From contig NZ_CP044227.1 of NCBI RefSeq assembly GCF_008727735.1, forward strand, positions 1,240,001-1,304,000: 64,000 nucleotides of DNA, in the 5' to 3' direction. Made by a program: the position numbers and the translations under genes. Each line of letters starts with the position of its first letter. Positions within the stretch are counted from its first letter, which is position 1. Shown one piece after another: positions 8,712 to 16,137 of this stretch. The notes beneath the pieces are model-generated. The model worked only from the letters and a program-made list of their open reading frames with translations. It made no database searches and was not told the DNA's origin. Origin of the DNA: Flintibacter sp. KGMB00164. Its GTDB lineage: Bacteria; Bacillota; Clostridia; Oscillospirales; Oscillospiraceae.

Positions 8712-9896
8712 ATGAATTATAATGAACAAGCATTAAAGATGCACGAGGAGGCAAAGGGTAAGATTTCCATCCAAAGCAAGGTTTCGCTGGGAAACCGTGA
8801 TGATCTGAGTACTGCCTATACGCCTGGAGTGGCAGAGCCCTGTCGCCGTATCCATGAGAAGAAGGAAAATGTCTATCGTTATACGGCAAAGGGTAACTTG
8901 GTGGCCGTGGTTTCCGATGGCAGTGCGGTACTTGGTTTGGGCAATATCGGGCCTGAGGCCGCTATGCCCGTTATGGAGGGCAAGAGTATCCTCTTTAAAC
9001 AGTTCGGCGGCGTGGATGCCTTTCCCATCTGTCTGGATACCCAGGATACTGAGGAGATCATTAAGACAGTCCGCTATCTGGCCCCCACCTTCGGCGGCAT
9101 TAATCTGGAGGATATCGCATCTCCACGGTGTTTTGAGATTGAAAAGCGCCTGGAGGAGGAACTGGATATCCCCGTGTTCCATGATGACCAGCACGGCACA
9201 GCTATTGTGGTAACTGCTGGTCTGATGAATGCGGCTAAGCTGACAGGTAAAAAGATGGAGGATCTGAAGGTTGTCCTTAACGGCCCCGGCGCTGCTGGAA
9301 CCGCCATCATCAAAATGATCATGTTTGCTGGGGTGAAGCATGTCATTGCCTGTGATGAGAACGGAATTCTGAGCAAAAACCGTCCTGCGGGTGTGTCCGG
9401 ACACAAGGCGGAGCTTTGTGAGGTCACTAACCTGGAGGGCAAAAACGGCACTCTGGCTGATGCTGTTGTGGGTGCAGATGTGTTCATTGGAGTGTCTGTG
9501 CCAAATGTACTGACTCCTGAGATGGTGAAAACGATGGCTAAGGATCCCATCGTCTTCGCTATGGCCAACCCAACTCCGGAGATTGAATATCAAACTGCGA
9601 TTGAAGCTGGGGTCAAGGTTATGGGTACCGGCCGCAGCGATTATCCAAATCAGGTCAATAATGTTCTGGCCTTTCCTGGTATCTTTCGCGGTGCGCTGGA
9701 TGTGGGTGCCCGGGATATCAACTATGAGATGAAAATGGCCGCCGCTAAGGCGATTGCCGGCGTGGTGAGGGAGGAGGAGCTCAATCCGGAATATATTATT
9801 CCTTCTGCCTTTGATCCCCGAGTCACCGAGGCGGTATCCAAGGCCGTAGCCAATGCTGCGGTCCAAAGCGGAGCTCTTCGCGATTGCACTGAGTGA
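8712..9896 (+). CDS. NAD(P)-dependent malic enzyme
   Basis: The 394-residue short-form bacterial malic enzyme carries YTPGVAEPC, the catalytic region GNLVAVVSDGSAVLGLGNIG, the metal-binding FHDDQHGTA and the nucleotide-binding NGPGAAGTAI. It oxidises and decarboxylates malate to pyruvate. I chose the ATG at 8712 behind AAGGGG; a GTG at 8706 would overlap that ribosome site. Being the last gene of the dcuC operon, it links uptake of a dicarboxylate to pyruvate and reduced cofactor. Whether NAD or NADP is preferred cannot be decided by eye. Confidence 0.92.
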   Translation: MNYNEQALKMHEEAKGKISIQSKVSLGNRDDLSTAYTPGVAEPCRRIHEKKENVYRYTAKGNLVAVVSDGSAVLGLGNIGPEAAMPVMEGKSILFKQFGGVDAFPICLDTQDTEEIIKTVRYLAPTFGGINLEDIASPRCFEIEKRLEEELDIPVFHDDQHGTAIVVTAGLMNAAKLTGKKMEDLKVVLNGPGAAGTAIIKMIMFAGVKHVIACDENGILSKNRPAGVSGHKAELCEVTNLEGKNGTLADAVVGADVFIGVSVPNVLTPEMVKTMAKDPIVFAMANPTPEIEYQTAIEAGVKVMGTGRSDYPNQVNNVLAFPGIFRGALDVGARDINYEMKMAAAKAIAGVVREEELNPEYIIPSAFDPRVTEAVSKAVANAAVQSGALRDCTE

Positions 9897-9980
9897 GAAC
9901 AAGTTTTTGTATGTAAATCTGAGCTCATATAAAGCAAATTGTTGAAAAATGGGTATTTGATGTAAATTAAATAGGATAAC

Positions 9981-10022
9981 AAAACGGCCCAGGCTATGGT
10001 AATTCATAGGCTGGGCCGTTTT
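9981..10022 (+). terminator. Intrinsic terminator of the dcuC operon
   Basis: An 18-bp stem with one mismatch (9981-9998 and 10005-10022) and a 6-nt loop ends in TTTT. IS copy 1 begins at the end of its T tract. Confidence 0.85.
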
Positions 10023-10090
10023 ATTGTTGCCGCTTTAGCGCAACGAAAACCCCCAGCTATGCTGGGGAGAATAAAAAGAATTAAATAGTG

Positions 10091-10158
10091 AAAAAACCTT
10101 CTGGTAGAATGGAAGTTGCGGTCGGCCAACTGCAACAACAATCACCAGGAGGTTTTTT
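10091..10158 (+). promoter_or_regulatory. 5' leader hairpin that sequesters the transposase ribosome site (copy 1)
   Basis: The arm at 10091-10105 pairs with 10144-10158 over 15 bp with one G-U or mismatch. The AGGAGG at 10147-10152 lies inside the stem. IS200 transposase is known to be silenced by a similar leader stem. The inner segment contains a second pairing (GTTGC with GCAAC). Confidence 0.7.
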
Positions 10159-10160
10159 CG

Positions 10161-10637
10161 ATGAAAGAAAAAGATATAGGGAATTTGCAGCATACGACAT
10201 GGAGATGTCAATACCATATCGTATTTGCCCCCAAATACAGACGGCTAGCCATATATGGACAGATCAAGAAGGATGTTGGACAAATTCTGCGGAAACTATG
10301 CGAGCAAAAAGGTGTGGAAATTATAGAAGCAGAAGCATGCCCAGACCATATTCACATGCTAATCAGCATACCGCCCAAGTACAGTGTATCACAAATCATG
10401 GGGTATCTCAAAGGAAAAAGTAGCCTGATGATATTCGACCGGCATGCGAATTTAAAATACAAGTACGGAGACAGGCATTTCTGGGCAAGAGGGTACTATG
10501 TGGACACAGTAGGGCGAAATAAAAAGCAGATACAAGAGTACATACGGAGTCAATTAGAGGAGGACAAGATCGCGGACCAAATCAGTATCAAGGAATTTAT
10601 CGATCCGTTTACGGGTAGCAAGAATCCCAAGGCATAA
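10161..10637 (+). CDS. tnpA: IS200/IS605 family Y1 transposase TnpA (copy 1)
   Basis: The 158-residue protein shows the HUH/Y1 signature: the metal-binding HIHMLISIPPK (HxH type, U hydrophobic), the N-terminal WRCQYHIVFAPKYRR strand, and a C-terminal helix with the catalytic tyrosine in YYVDTVGRNKKQIQEYI. It cuts and rejoins single-stranded ends near hairpins. ATG 10161 follows AGGAGG at 8 nt; an earlier in-frame start at 10116 has no ribosome site. It is identical to the copy at 13297. Confidence 0.93.
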   Translation: MKEKDIGNLQHTTWRCQYHIVFAPKYRRLAIYGQIKKDVGQILRKLCEQKGVEIIEAEACPDHIHMLISIPPKYSVSQIMGYLKGKSSLMIFDRHANLKYKYGDRHFWARGYYVDTVGRNKKQIQEYIRSQLEEDKIADQISIKEFIDPFTGSKNPKA

Positions 10638-10640
10638 AAA

Positions 10641-10740
10641 TAGCCCCTTCAGGGGCCGGCCATGAGTCAGCAATGCAGTTGGCCGACCCATTCGCGGCCC
10701 CTTTAGGGGCGTTGTCCGTATTGTGCCCTTCTAGGGCTTA
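10641..10740 (+). other. Structured 3' tail of IS copy 1
   Basis: Between the transposase stop and the right-end hairpin lie several short stems: GCCCCT/AGGGGC, CGGCCA/TGGCCG, another GGCCCCT/AGGGGC pair and GCCCT/AGGGC. This density suggests a folded RNA or ssDNA segment, but no known RNA family was recognised. The same segment occurs at 13777-13876. Confidence 0.4.
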
Positions 10741-10832
10741 CTCAAGCCCCCGGCTTAGCCGGGGGTCCTGACTACACGCCTTGAAAGAACAGAAACCTTA
10801 AATTTTAGCAGAACAGACAATCTGGATTTTTC

Positions 10833-10860
10833 TTGCGCAGGTTTTTATTCTTGCTATAAT
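10833..10860 (+). promoter_or_regulatory. Promoter of the Gfo/Idh/MocA gene
   Basis: TTGCGC at 10833-10838 and TATAAT at 10855-10860 are spaced 16 bp apart, about 60 bp before the GTG start. Confidence 0.6.
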
Positions 10861-10920
10861 ATAAACAATCAATAGGGTCTGAGCATTTTGACGAACAAAT
10901 GGAAAGAGGAGGTAATTGGT

Positions 10921-11895
10921 GTGAAATATAATTTTGCAATTATGGGAGCGGGAAGCATTGCCCAGCGTATGGGGGAGACCGTGCAAAAAACAGACATTGT
11001 CAACGGTTATGCTGTCGCATCCAAAGATCTGTCTCGAGCTCAAAATCTGGCAGACAAGTACGGCTTTTGTAAAGCCTACGGCTCCTATGATGAGATGCTG
11101 GCTGACCCTGCCGTGGATCTGGTGTATATTGCAACGCCCCATGTATTCCACGCCTCCCAAATAGAACAATGTCTGCGGGCGGGAAAGCACGTTTTGTGTG
11201 AAAAATCCTTTACGATTAATGCGGATCAGGCCAGACGTGTCACTGCCTTGGCTCAGGAGAAAGGACTTTTGCTGGCGGAGGCCATTTGGCCGCGCTATAT
11301 GCCCATGGCAAAAACGCTTTGGGAGTTTGCTGCCAGTGACAAGATCGGAAAGATTCATAGTCTCACGGCCAATTTGGGTTATCCCGTCTACCACAGAGAG
11401 CGGCTCCACGACCGCAGTCTGGGCGGCGGCGCCCTGCTGGATGTAGGAATTTATCCCCTGACCTTTGCTTCCTTGATTCTTGGGGACGAGGTAACAGAGA
11501 TCTGCTCGTCTGCAAGCCTCAGCGAAACTGGAGTCGATAAATTTGAAAATATTGTGCTCACCTATGCCTCCGGTGCTCAGGCCTCTATCTTTAGCAGTGT
11601 CGTCTGTCCTACGGATCGTCGGGGTGTTATTTACGGCGAAAAAGGCTATGCAGAAGTGGGCAATGTCAATAATTATGAGTATTTGCGTATCTATGATACC
11701 GACCATCAGCTGCTGGAGGAGACGCTTTGTCCGCCGCAGGTGACAGGTTTTGAGTATGAATTGGCTGCCTGTGTGGAGGCTATCTCCAAGGGCTGGACGC
11801 AATGTCCTGATGCACCCCATGAGATGTCTGTTACTATGATGAAGCTGATGGACAGTATCCGGAGTCAGTGGGGGTTGGAGTATCCTGAATTGTAA
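10921..11895 (+). CDS. Gfo/Idh/MocA family NAD(P)-dependent oxidoreductase
   Basis: The 324-residue protein has an N-terminal Rossmann fold with GAGSIAQRM, the conserved CEKSF (EKP-like) lysine motif near residue 95, and a C-terminal alpha/beta domain with GGGALLDVGIYPL. The type resembles trans-dihydrodiol or sugar dehydrogenases, which oxidise a hydroxyl of a sugar, inositol or related compound. GTG 10921 follows AGAGGAGG at 8 nt; a TTG 33 nt earlier has no such site. It has its own promoter and terminator and stands alone between two IS200-type copies, so it gives no pathway context. Confidence 0.88.
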   Translation: MKYNFAIMGAGSIAQRMGETVQKTDIVNGYAVASKDLSRAQNLADKYGFCKAYGSYDEMLADPAVDLVYIATPHVFHASQIEQCLRAGKHVLCEKSFTINADQARRVTALAQEKGLLLAEAIWPRYMPMAKTLWEFAASDKIGKIHSLTANLGYPVYHRERLHDRSLGGGALLDVGIYPLTFASLILGDEVTEICSSASLSETGVDKFENIVLTYASGAQASIFSSVVCPTDRRGVIYGEKGYAEVGNVNNYEYLRIYDTDHQLLEETLCPPQVTGFEYELAACVEAISKGWTQCPDAPHEMSVTMMKLMDSIRSQWGLEYPEL

Positions 11896-11928
11896 AGGGA
11901 AGTCTATGAAAACAACTTTGTGAAGCAG

Positions 11929-11954
11929 AAAAGCCGCCAATGATGGCGGCTTTT
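11929..11954 (+). terminator. Intrinsic terminator after the Gfo/Idh/MocA gene
   Basis: AAAAGCCGCC and GGCGGCTTTT form a perfect 10-bp stem around a 6-nt loop, with a T-rich end. The symmetric A and T runs allow it to work for the convergent gene at 12133 too. Confidence 0.85.
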
Positions 11955-12132
11955 CTTGTGGGAAGATCTTTTATCCCTTGTTCAGCATGAACACCGTTTT
12001 TAAAGAGTAGTTTGCAGGACTTCTAACCTGAAAAAATAGAAGCGGTCATCCACATAAGGTATGGAGGAAGCTTGCCTTCATATTTTGCGGAAGTTCTCTT
12101 TTACTGATATCTCTTCAGCAATTTAAAAGCTG

Positions 12133-12528
12133 CTATACTCCTAAAACATAAAATCCATTGTAATGTTTAGCATCATTTAACCACTGCAGCAACGGCTCAT
12201 AGTCCAAAGGATGGTTCTCTTTCACTCGTTCCACGATGAGAGCTGTCGATTCCGGCGGATAATAGTTTAGGCCGAATACGTCAATAACACCGCTTTTTCC
12301 ATTGTTGTAGATCCCATGATCGAAGATCGTATGATAGTTTGAAAAAAAGACGTCCATATCATCCCCAGATACATAGAGAGGATCCAATTTCCAATGAGAA
12401 ATAGCATCCACTGAAATAATGTTTCTGAGTTTGGAACTGTGAGGCAACCGACAGTATTGCAGTTCAATAAAATCAGAACCACCCAATGCTCTTCTTTCTT
12501 CCTGGGAGACAAATTTATGAAACAGCAA
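12133..12528 (-). CDS. Hypothetical 131-residue protein, possible immunity protein
   Basis: I do not recognise the family. It is a small soluble, acidic protein with many aromatic residues and no signal peptide or membrane segment. The TTG start is supported by GAGGTG about 8 nt upstream; no better ATG exists in frame. It lies just downstream of a broken copy of the giant immunity gene's 3' end, in the same orientation. In the intact array a different gene (CbrC-like) follows that 3' end. By size and context it may be a surviving immunity gene from a second, dismantled array. Confidence 0.5.
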   Translation of the reverse strand: MLFHKFVSQEERRALGGSDFIELQYCRLPHSSKLRNIISVDAISHWKLDPLYVSGDDMDVFFSNYHTIFDHGIYNNGKSGVIDVFGLNYYPPESTALIVERVKENHPLDYEPLLQWLNDAKHYNGFYVLGV

Positions 12529-12606
12529 TGTGTATCACCTCGGAATGTTTCAATACGCCGCTCTGCGCAAAATATTTCTTTATGGATAGGCTGTGTTTTG
12601 GTTTCA

Positions 12607-12860
12607 TCAGTCCCACCAGAAGTACCAGACGGTGGACTGCCGCAGCATATCTGCCAGAGCGCCCACGGTGGCTTCCGGTTCCTAATCCACAATGTCCAGA
12701 CAGATGCCGTACTGTGCCAATGCTATTTCCAGAGCTTTTTACGCAGAAATGGGGGAGGGGAGGGCAAACTCCAGCTCGCCGTGGCTCGTAGCGGCAGATA
12801 CTGCAGTATGCGGTTTAAACCAGTATTTTGCAGCTGCCATCAGTTATCGGGAGCCCAGTA
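12607..12860 (-). pseudogene. Fragment of the giant polyimmunity gene (DUF4253 C-terminus), broken
   Basis: Read on the minus strand, the segment gives LMAAAKYWF and, at the end, ATVGALADMLRQSTVWYFWW plus D and stop. These match the last 85 residues of the protein encoded at 26530-32121 (LMAAAKYWF and ATVGALADVLWQSTVWYFWW). In-frame stops occur at 12739-12741 (TAA) and 12682-12684 (TAG), and homology ends near 12860 without a start. It is thus a decayed 5'-truncated remnant, diverged in sequence from the intact gene rather than a recent copy. A repeat shared with both array flanks lies 47 bp beyond its truncated end. Confidence 0.85.
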
Positions 12861-12906
12861 GCAGGAAAACTGATCATTGTCATAGCCGCCCGCCATCACA
12901 CCCATG

Positions 12907-12968
12907 TTTCCGCATGCTCCACCCCCTGCCTGTGGTTTTGCATGTGGTCAGCAGGGACGTTTTGACCA
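12907..12968. repeat. Short copy of the array-flanking repeat
   Basis: From TTTCCGCATGCTCC to CATGTGGTCA (12907-12950) it aligns with 17612-17654 at most positions, and more weakly with 60080-60122. It continues into TGGTCA - 12 nt - TGACCA, exactly as at 17649-17672. Between 12969 and 13119 I see nothing coding. Confidence 0.65.
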
Positions 12969-13119
12969 AGACTTAGAACATTTAGAATATGGAGCTGGAC
13001 ACCGCAGAAGGAATACTGTTACAGATTTCAGTTTGATAAATTGTACCTCTGCATCGAAAAGTGCACAAGTTTTTTCTGAGAGATGCACATATCAATTTTT
13101 ACGTCACTATACAAAGAAA

Positions 13120-13154
13120 CAGGCCCTCTGAAACATTTTGATTCAGAGGGCCTG
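13120..13154. terminator. Terminator-like hairpin before IS copy 2
   Basis: A perfect 13-bp stem (CAGGCCCTCTGAA with TTCAGAGGGCCTG) and 9-nt loop are followed by TCTTATT. No gene clearly reads into it from the left, so it may be the relic terminator of a lost gene. IS copy 2 starts 3 nt later. Confidence 0.7.
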
Positions 13155-13226
13155 TCTTATTGTTGCCGCTTTAGCGCAACGAAAACCCCCAGCTATGCTG
13201 GGGAGAATAAAAAGAATTAAATAGTG

Positions 13227-13294
13227 AAAAAACCTTCTGGTAGAATGGAAGTTGCGGTCGGCCAACTGCAACAACAATCACCAGGAGGTTTTTT
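13227..13294 (+). promoter_or_regulatory. 5' leader hairpin over the transposase ribosome site (copy 2)
   Basis: This has the same 15-bp pairing as in copy 1, with AGGAGG at 13283-13288 inside the stem. Confidence 0.7.
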
Positions 13295-13296
13295 CG

Positions 13297-13773
13297 ATGA
13301 AAGAAAAAGATATAGGGAATTTGCAGCATACGACATGGAGATGTCAATACCATATCGTATTTGCCCCCAAATACAGACGGCTAGCCATATATGGACAGAT
13401 CAAGAAGGATGTTGGACAAATTCTGCGGAAACTATGCGAGCAAAAAGGTGTGGAAATTATAGAAGCAGAAGCATGCCCAGACCATATTCACATGCTAATC
13501 AGCATACCGCCCAAGTACAGTGTATCACAAATCATGGGGTATCTCAAAGGAAAAAGTAGCCTGATGATATTCGACCGGCATGCGAATTTAAAATACAAGT
13601 ACGGAGACAGGCATTTCTGGGCAAGAGGGTACTATGTGGACACAGTAGGGCGAAATAAAAAGCAGATACAAGAGTACATACGGAGTCAATTAGAGGAGGA
13701 CAAGATCGCGGACCAAATCAGTATCAAGGAATTTATCGATCCGTTTACGGGTAGCAAGAATCCCAAGGCATAA
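13297..13773 (+). CDS. tnpA: IS200/IS605 family Y1 transposase TnpA (copy 2)
   Basis: The 158 residues are identical to the product at 10161-10637, with the HUH motif and C-terminal tyrosine intact, so this copy should be functional. It is followed by the same structured tail (13777-13876) and right-end hairpin. Confidence 0.93.
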   Translation: MKEKDIGNLQHTTWRCQYHIVFAPKYRRLAIYGQIKKDVGQILRKLCEQKGVEIIEAEACPDHIHMLISIPPKYSVSQIMGYLKGKSSLMIFDRHANLKYKYGDRHFWARGYYVDTVGRNKKQIQEYIRSQLEEDKIADQISIKEFIDPFTGSKNPKA

Positions 13774-13987
13774 AAATAGCCCCTTCAGGGGCCGGCCATG
13801 AGTCAGCAATGCAGTTGGCCGACCCATTCGCGGCCCCTTTAGGGGCGTTGTCCGTATTGTGCCCTTCTAGGGCTTACTCAAGCCCCCGGCTTAGCCGGGG
13901 GTCCTGACTTTGCCTTAATTCTTCAGCTCACCACGCGAAAATTACAAGCGCTGTTGCGGGATGCGATTTTCGCACAAAAGTCCTTGA

Positions 13988-14004
13988 CTGCACGCGGCGT
14001 GCAG
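13988..14004 (+). promoter_or_regulatory. MerR-type dyad in the promoter of the MerR gene
   Basis: CTGCACGC-G-GCGTGCAG is a perfect inverted repeat that overlaps TTGACT at 13984-13989. MerR-family proteins bind such dyads inside a long spacer. The -10 box is not clear because the ribosome site follows very closely (14014-14020). Autoregulation is inferred. Confidence 0.5.
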
Positions 14005-14022
14005 TTTTACGGTGAGGAGGAA

Positions 14023-14355
14023 ATGAAAATGCAACAGACGCTGCGCCAGGTATGCGCCCAACTGGAACTTTCGCGGAGGGTTATTCAGGGTTACGAGAAC
14101 GCAGGGTTGGTAGCTCCTTCTGGGAGAAACAAATATGGGCATCTCCTTTATGATGAAACGGAGGTGGAGCAGATCCGGCTAATCCGGTTTTACCAACAGC
14201 TTGGATTTCAACTCAAGGAGATCAAAAGCCTTCTCGATGCGCCCACTTGTGAGAAAAAGACAGCTCTTCAGATTCAAATAGAAAAATTAGAGAGACAGCA
14301 TAGTCAACTGCACGAACTAATCCAACAGGCAAAAACATACATCGCCGCACTATAA
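14023..14355 (+). CDS. MerR family transcriptional regulator
   Basis: The protein has 110 residues. The winged-helix N-terminus reads LRQVCAQLELSRRVIQGYEN, then the MerR wing (GLVAPSGRNKYGHLLYDETE) and the second helix pair (IRLIRFYQQLGFQLKEIK), followed by a short coiled-coil dimerisation helix (residues 75-105). No cysteine cluster or large effector domain is present. The ATG at 14023 sits behind GAGGAGG; the open frame extends upstream but overlaps the promoter. It begins an operon with the lipoprotein gene 58 nt downstream and probably controls it. The signal sensed is unknown. Confidence 0.85.
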   Translation: MKMQQTLRQVCAQLELSRRVIQGYENAGLVAPSGRNKYGHLLYDETEVEQIRLIRFYQQLGFQLKEIKSLLDAPTCEKKTALQIQIEKLERQHSQLHELIQQAKTYIAAL

Positions 14356-14413
14356 CAGTCCAGCGGCTTTCCGAATATCGCATCCCAATCATTTATACAA
14401 AGGAGGATCTCTC

Positions 14414-15793
14414 ATGAAAAAGAAAATCCTGTCTGTACTGCTTGCCTTGCTGATCATTTTGCCGGCCTGTGGCGGCCCCGCGGACGAACCTCCCACGACG
14501 GAAAGCGCTTCCATCCCGGACCTCTCCGCGCAAACCGATAAAACCATGGGCCGGTTCCATACGGACGCTATTCTTGCCGAGACGGTTCTGACAGACGAGG
14601 GTGGCGTGAAGATCACCGCCACAGGCCTGACCTATACGGAATATTCTGTTGACCTGGACCTTACCATTGAAAATAACAGCGGTAAGGATCTATCCTTTGT
14701 CAGCGGTTCTTTGGGCTATAACTGCAACTCCATCAACGGGTATATGATAGATGGCGGCTATCTGAACTGCGATGTAGCCAACGGAAAGAAAGCCAATGCT
14801 TCCATCCGCTTCAATTACGATGCCCTGATGCTTTACGGTATCGATGAGATTGCAGATATGGAGATCGGCGTTAGCATGACAGATGACGACTACAACACCA
14901 CCTACACAGGCCCCTGCCAGCTCAAGACCTCTGTCGCTGAGACCCACGACTACGGTACGGACCATTATCAGAATACCATTACCAGCGGTGCCGCCATGAA
15001 TACCTATGGATATGAAATGGTACATTTCTCACAGGACACTCTCTATGACAAAAACGGGGTAAAGCTGCTCTCCAGTGGTGTCATGACCAACCGTGAAAGA
15101 GAAACTGCTCTTTTGCTGGAGTTAGAGAACACCACGGGCAGCGTGGTATATTTATCCGCATCGGATATTACTATCAATGGTTTGCTGGTGAACAGCTCCA
15201 CATGGTCCAGCAATGCCATCAATCCCGGTAAACGCTGCATTGTGGATGTAGATCTCTCGGATGTGCTGGCCTCTCCCTATTGGAATGTATATGGCATCAC
15301 TCAGGTGGGTGCGGTCTCCCTCTCTTTGGAGCAGTGTAATGCGGACGGCATGGAAATCGCGGCGGAAACCCCGGTAGAAATTGTTGTCCCCGATGTGAAT
15401 GTCTCTTTCGATGAGACAGGTACCGAGGTCTACAACAGCAATGGGATGAAAATCATGTTCAAGGACATTGTAAAGGACCCTTCCGATTACAGCTCAGATT
15501 TGCATGTGCTCCTGTTGGCAGAAAACAACAGCGGGGAGACGCTCACTATTCACGATGTGTACAATTCACTCTCGGTAAACGGATTTATGACTGATTACTC
15601 ATATTACGGCCAGGAACTGGAAGACGGACAGTCGGCTGTCATCGAGATAAAGTTATGGGAGTCTTCGCTGGCAGATAACCAGATTTCTTCTGCTTCTGAT
15701 ATTCGGGAAATTGAGTTCGGACTTGAGATTGTTGAGGGATATACGGCCATTGATGAGCCTACGCTGACGCTCATACTCGGGGAATCGGCTTGA
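14414..15793 (+). CDS. Putative lipoprotein with three related ~115-residue repeats
   Basis: The 459-residue protein opens with a lipoprotein signal (MKKKILSVLLALLIILPACG), lipobox LPAC with Cys19. Three repeats follow at about 50-180, 198-325 and 330-455. Each opens with a strand of the type (D/K)xxGVKI, contains a pattern like LxLxLENNSGKxLxxxxxxxxxNG and ends in an (I)xxIEFGLE-like strand. This looks like beta-sandwich modules (FxLYD/DUF5067-like, uncertain) displayed on the outer face of the membrane. AAAGGAGG precedes the ATG. It is probably co-transcribed with the MerR gene. Function is unknown; binding of a ligand at the cell surface is a guess. No terminator was seen after it. Confidence 0.8.
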   Translation: MKKKILSVLLALLIILPACGGPADEPPTTESASIPDLSAQTDKTMGRFHTDAILAETVLTDEGGVKITATGLTYTEYSVDLDLTIENNSGKDLSFVSGSLGYNCNSINGYMIDGGYLNCDVANGKKANASIRFNYDALMLYGIDEIADMEIGVSMTDDDYNTTYTGPCQLKTSVAETHDYGTDHYQNTITSGAAMNTYGYEMVHFSQDTLYDKNGVKLLSSGVMTNRERETALLLELENTTGSVVYLSASDITINGLLVNSSTWSSNAINPGKRCIVDVDLSDVLASPYWNVYGITQVGAVSLSLEQCNADGMEIAAETPVEIVVPDVNVSFDETGTEVYNSNGMKIMFKDIVKDPSDYSSDLHVLLLAENNSGETLTIHDVYNSLSVNGFMTDYSYYGQELEDGQSAVIEIKLWESSLADNQISSASDIREIEFGLEIVEGYTAIDEPTLTLILGESA

Positions 15794-16040
15794 TGATTCG
15801 CTCTGAAACACCCCCAAGCATAGAACAACATCAAACCAAAAACCAAAGAATCGAAGAAATCCACACAGCAGGCATAACAGTTTTCAACATATTATGGAGA
15901 AAGAATTTGCTTCCTGAGCGATCCGGATTGAAATGTGCTTTCGGCATGTTCTGCTTTGCCTTCGTTTGATAGACGATAGCCAGATAACAGACTCAAATTA
16001 TGAGGACAGCCGGTCAAAGAGTTATTCAAACGCAGTGGCA
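15794..16040. other. Intergenic stretch without recognised features
   Basis: I see no gene, stable hairpin or repeat in this part of the 344-bp gap between the lipoprotein and aldo/keto reductase genes. It is AT-rich in places. Confidence 0.5.
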
Positions 16041-16068
16041 TTGACCAGCTGAGAAAGTATGGTAAGAT
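16041..16068 (+). promoter_or_regulatory. Promoter of the aldo/keto reductase gene
   Basis: TTGACC at 16041-16046 and TAAGAT at 16063-16068 are 16 bp apart, 70 bp before the ATG. Confidence 0.5.
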
Positions 16069-16137
16069 AAAGATACATACTGACTAGGCCAAAGGGGCAT
16101 CAGAACAAAATTTTTGGACTAGGGGAGGAGCGTTTCT

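Larger units (their letters stand above)
10021..10773 (+). mobile_element. IS200-type insertion sequence, copy 1
   Basis: The 753-bp segment is repeated without visible change at 13157-13909; the flanks differ immediately outside. It has no terminal inverted repeats. It carries one Y1 transposase, a left-end hairpin (CCCCAGC TAT GCTGGGG near 10046-10062) and a right-end hairpin (CCCCCGGC TTA GCCGGGGG near 10747-10765), the layout of IS200/IS605 elements that move as single strands. No tnpB is present. The exact ends could differ by a few bases because TTATTG is shared by both copies. It lies directly behind the dcuC operon terminator. Confidence 0.88.
13157..13909 (+). mobile_element. IS200-type insertion sequence, copy 2
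   Basis: The 753 bp match copy 1 (offset 3,136 bp) over their full length as far as can be read, including both end hairpins. The same orientation and identity point to recent movement. It again sits at the tail of a terminator stem. Together the copies bracket 2.4 kb, but IS200-type elements do not normally form composite transposons. Confidence 0.88.

Noticed and set aside
12439-12861. Plus-strand frames across the immunity gene remnant
   Set aside because: They resemble a plus-strand frame at 26.5 kb only because both are antisense to the same DUF4253 coding sequence.
10021-13909. Composite transposon carrying the Gfo/Idh/MocA gene
   Set aside because: IS200-type elements move as single-stranded circles of one element and lack the paired ends needed. 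Each copy also has its own terminator-tail target.
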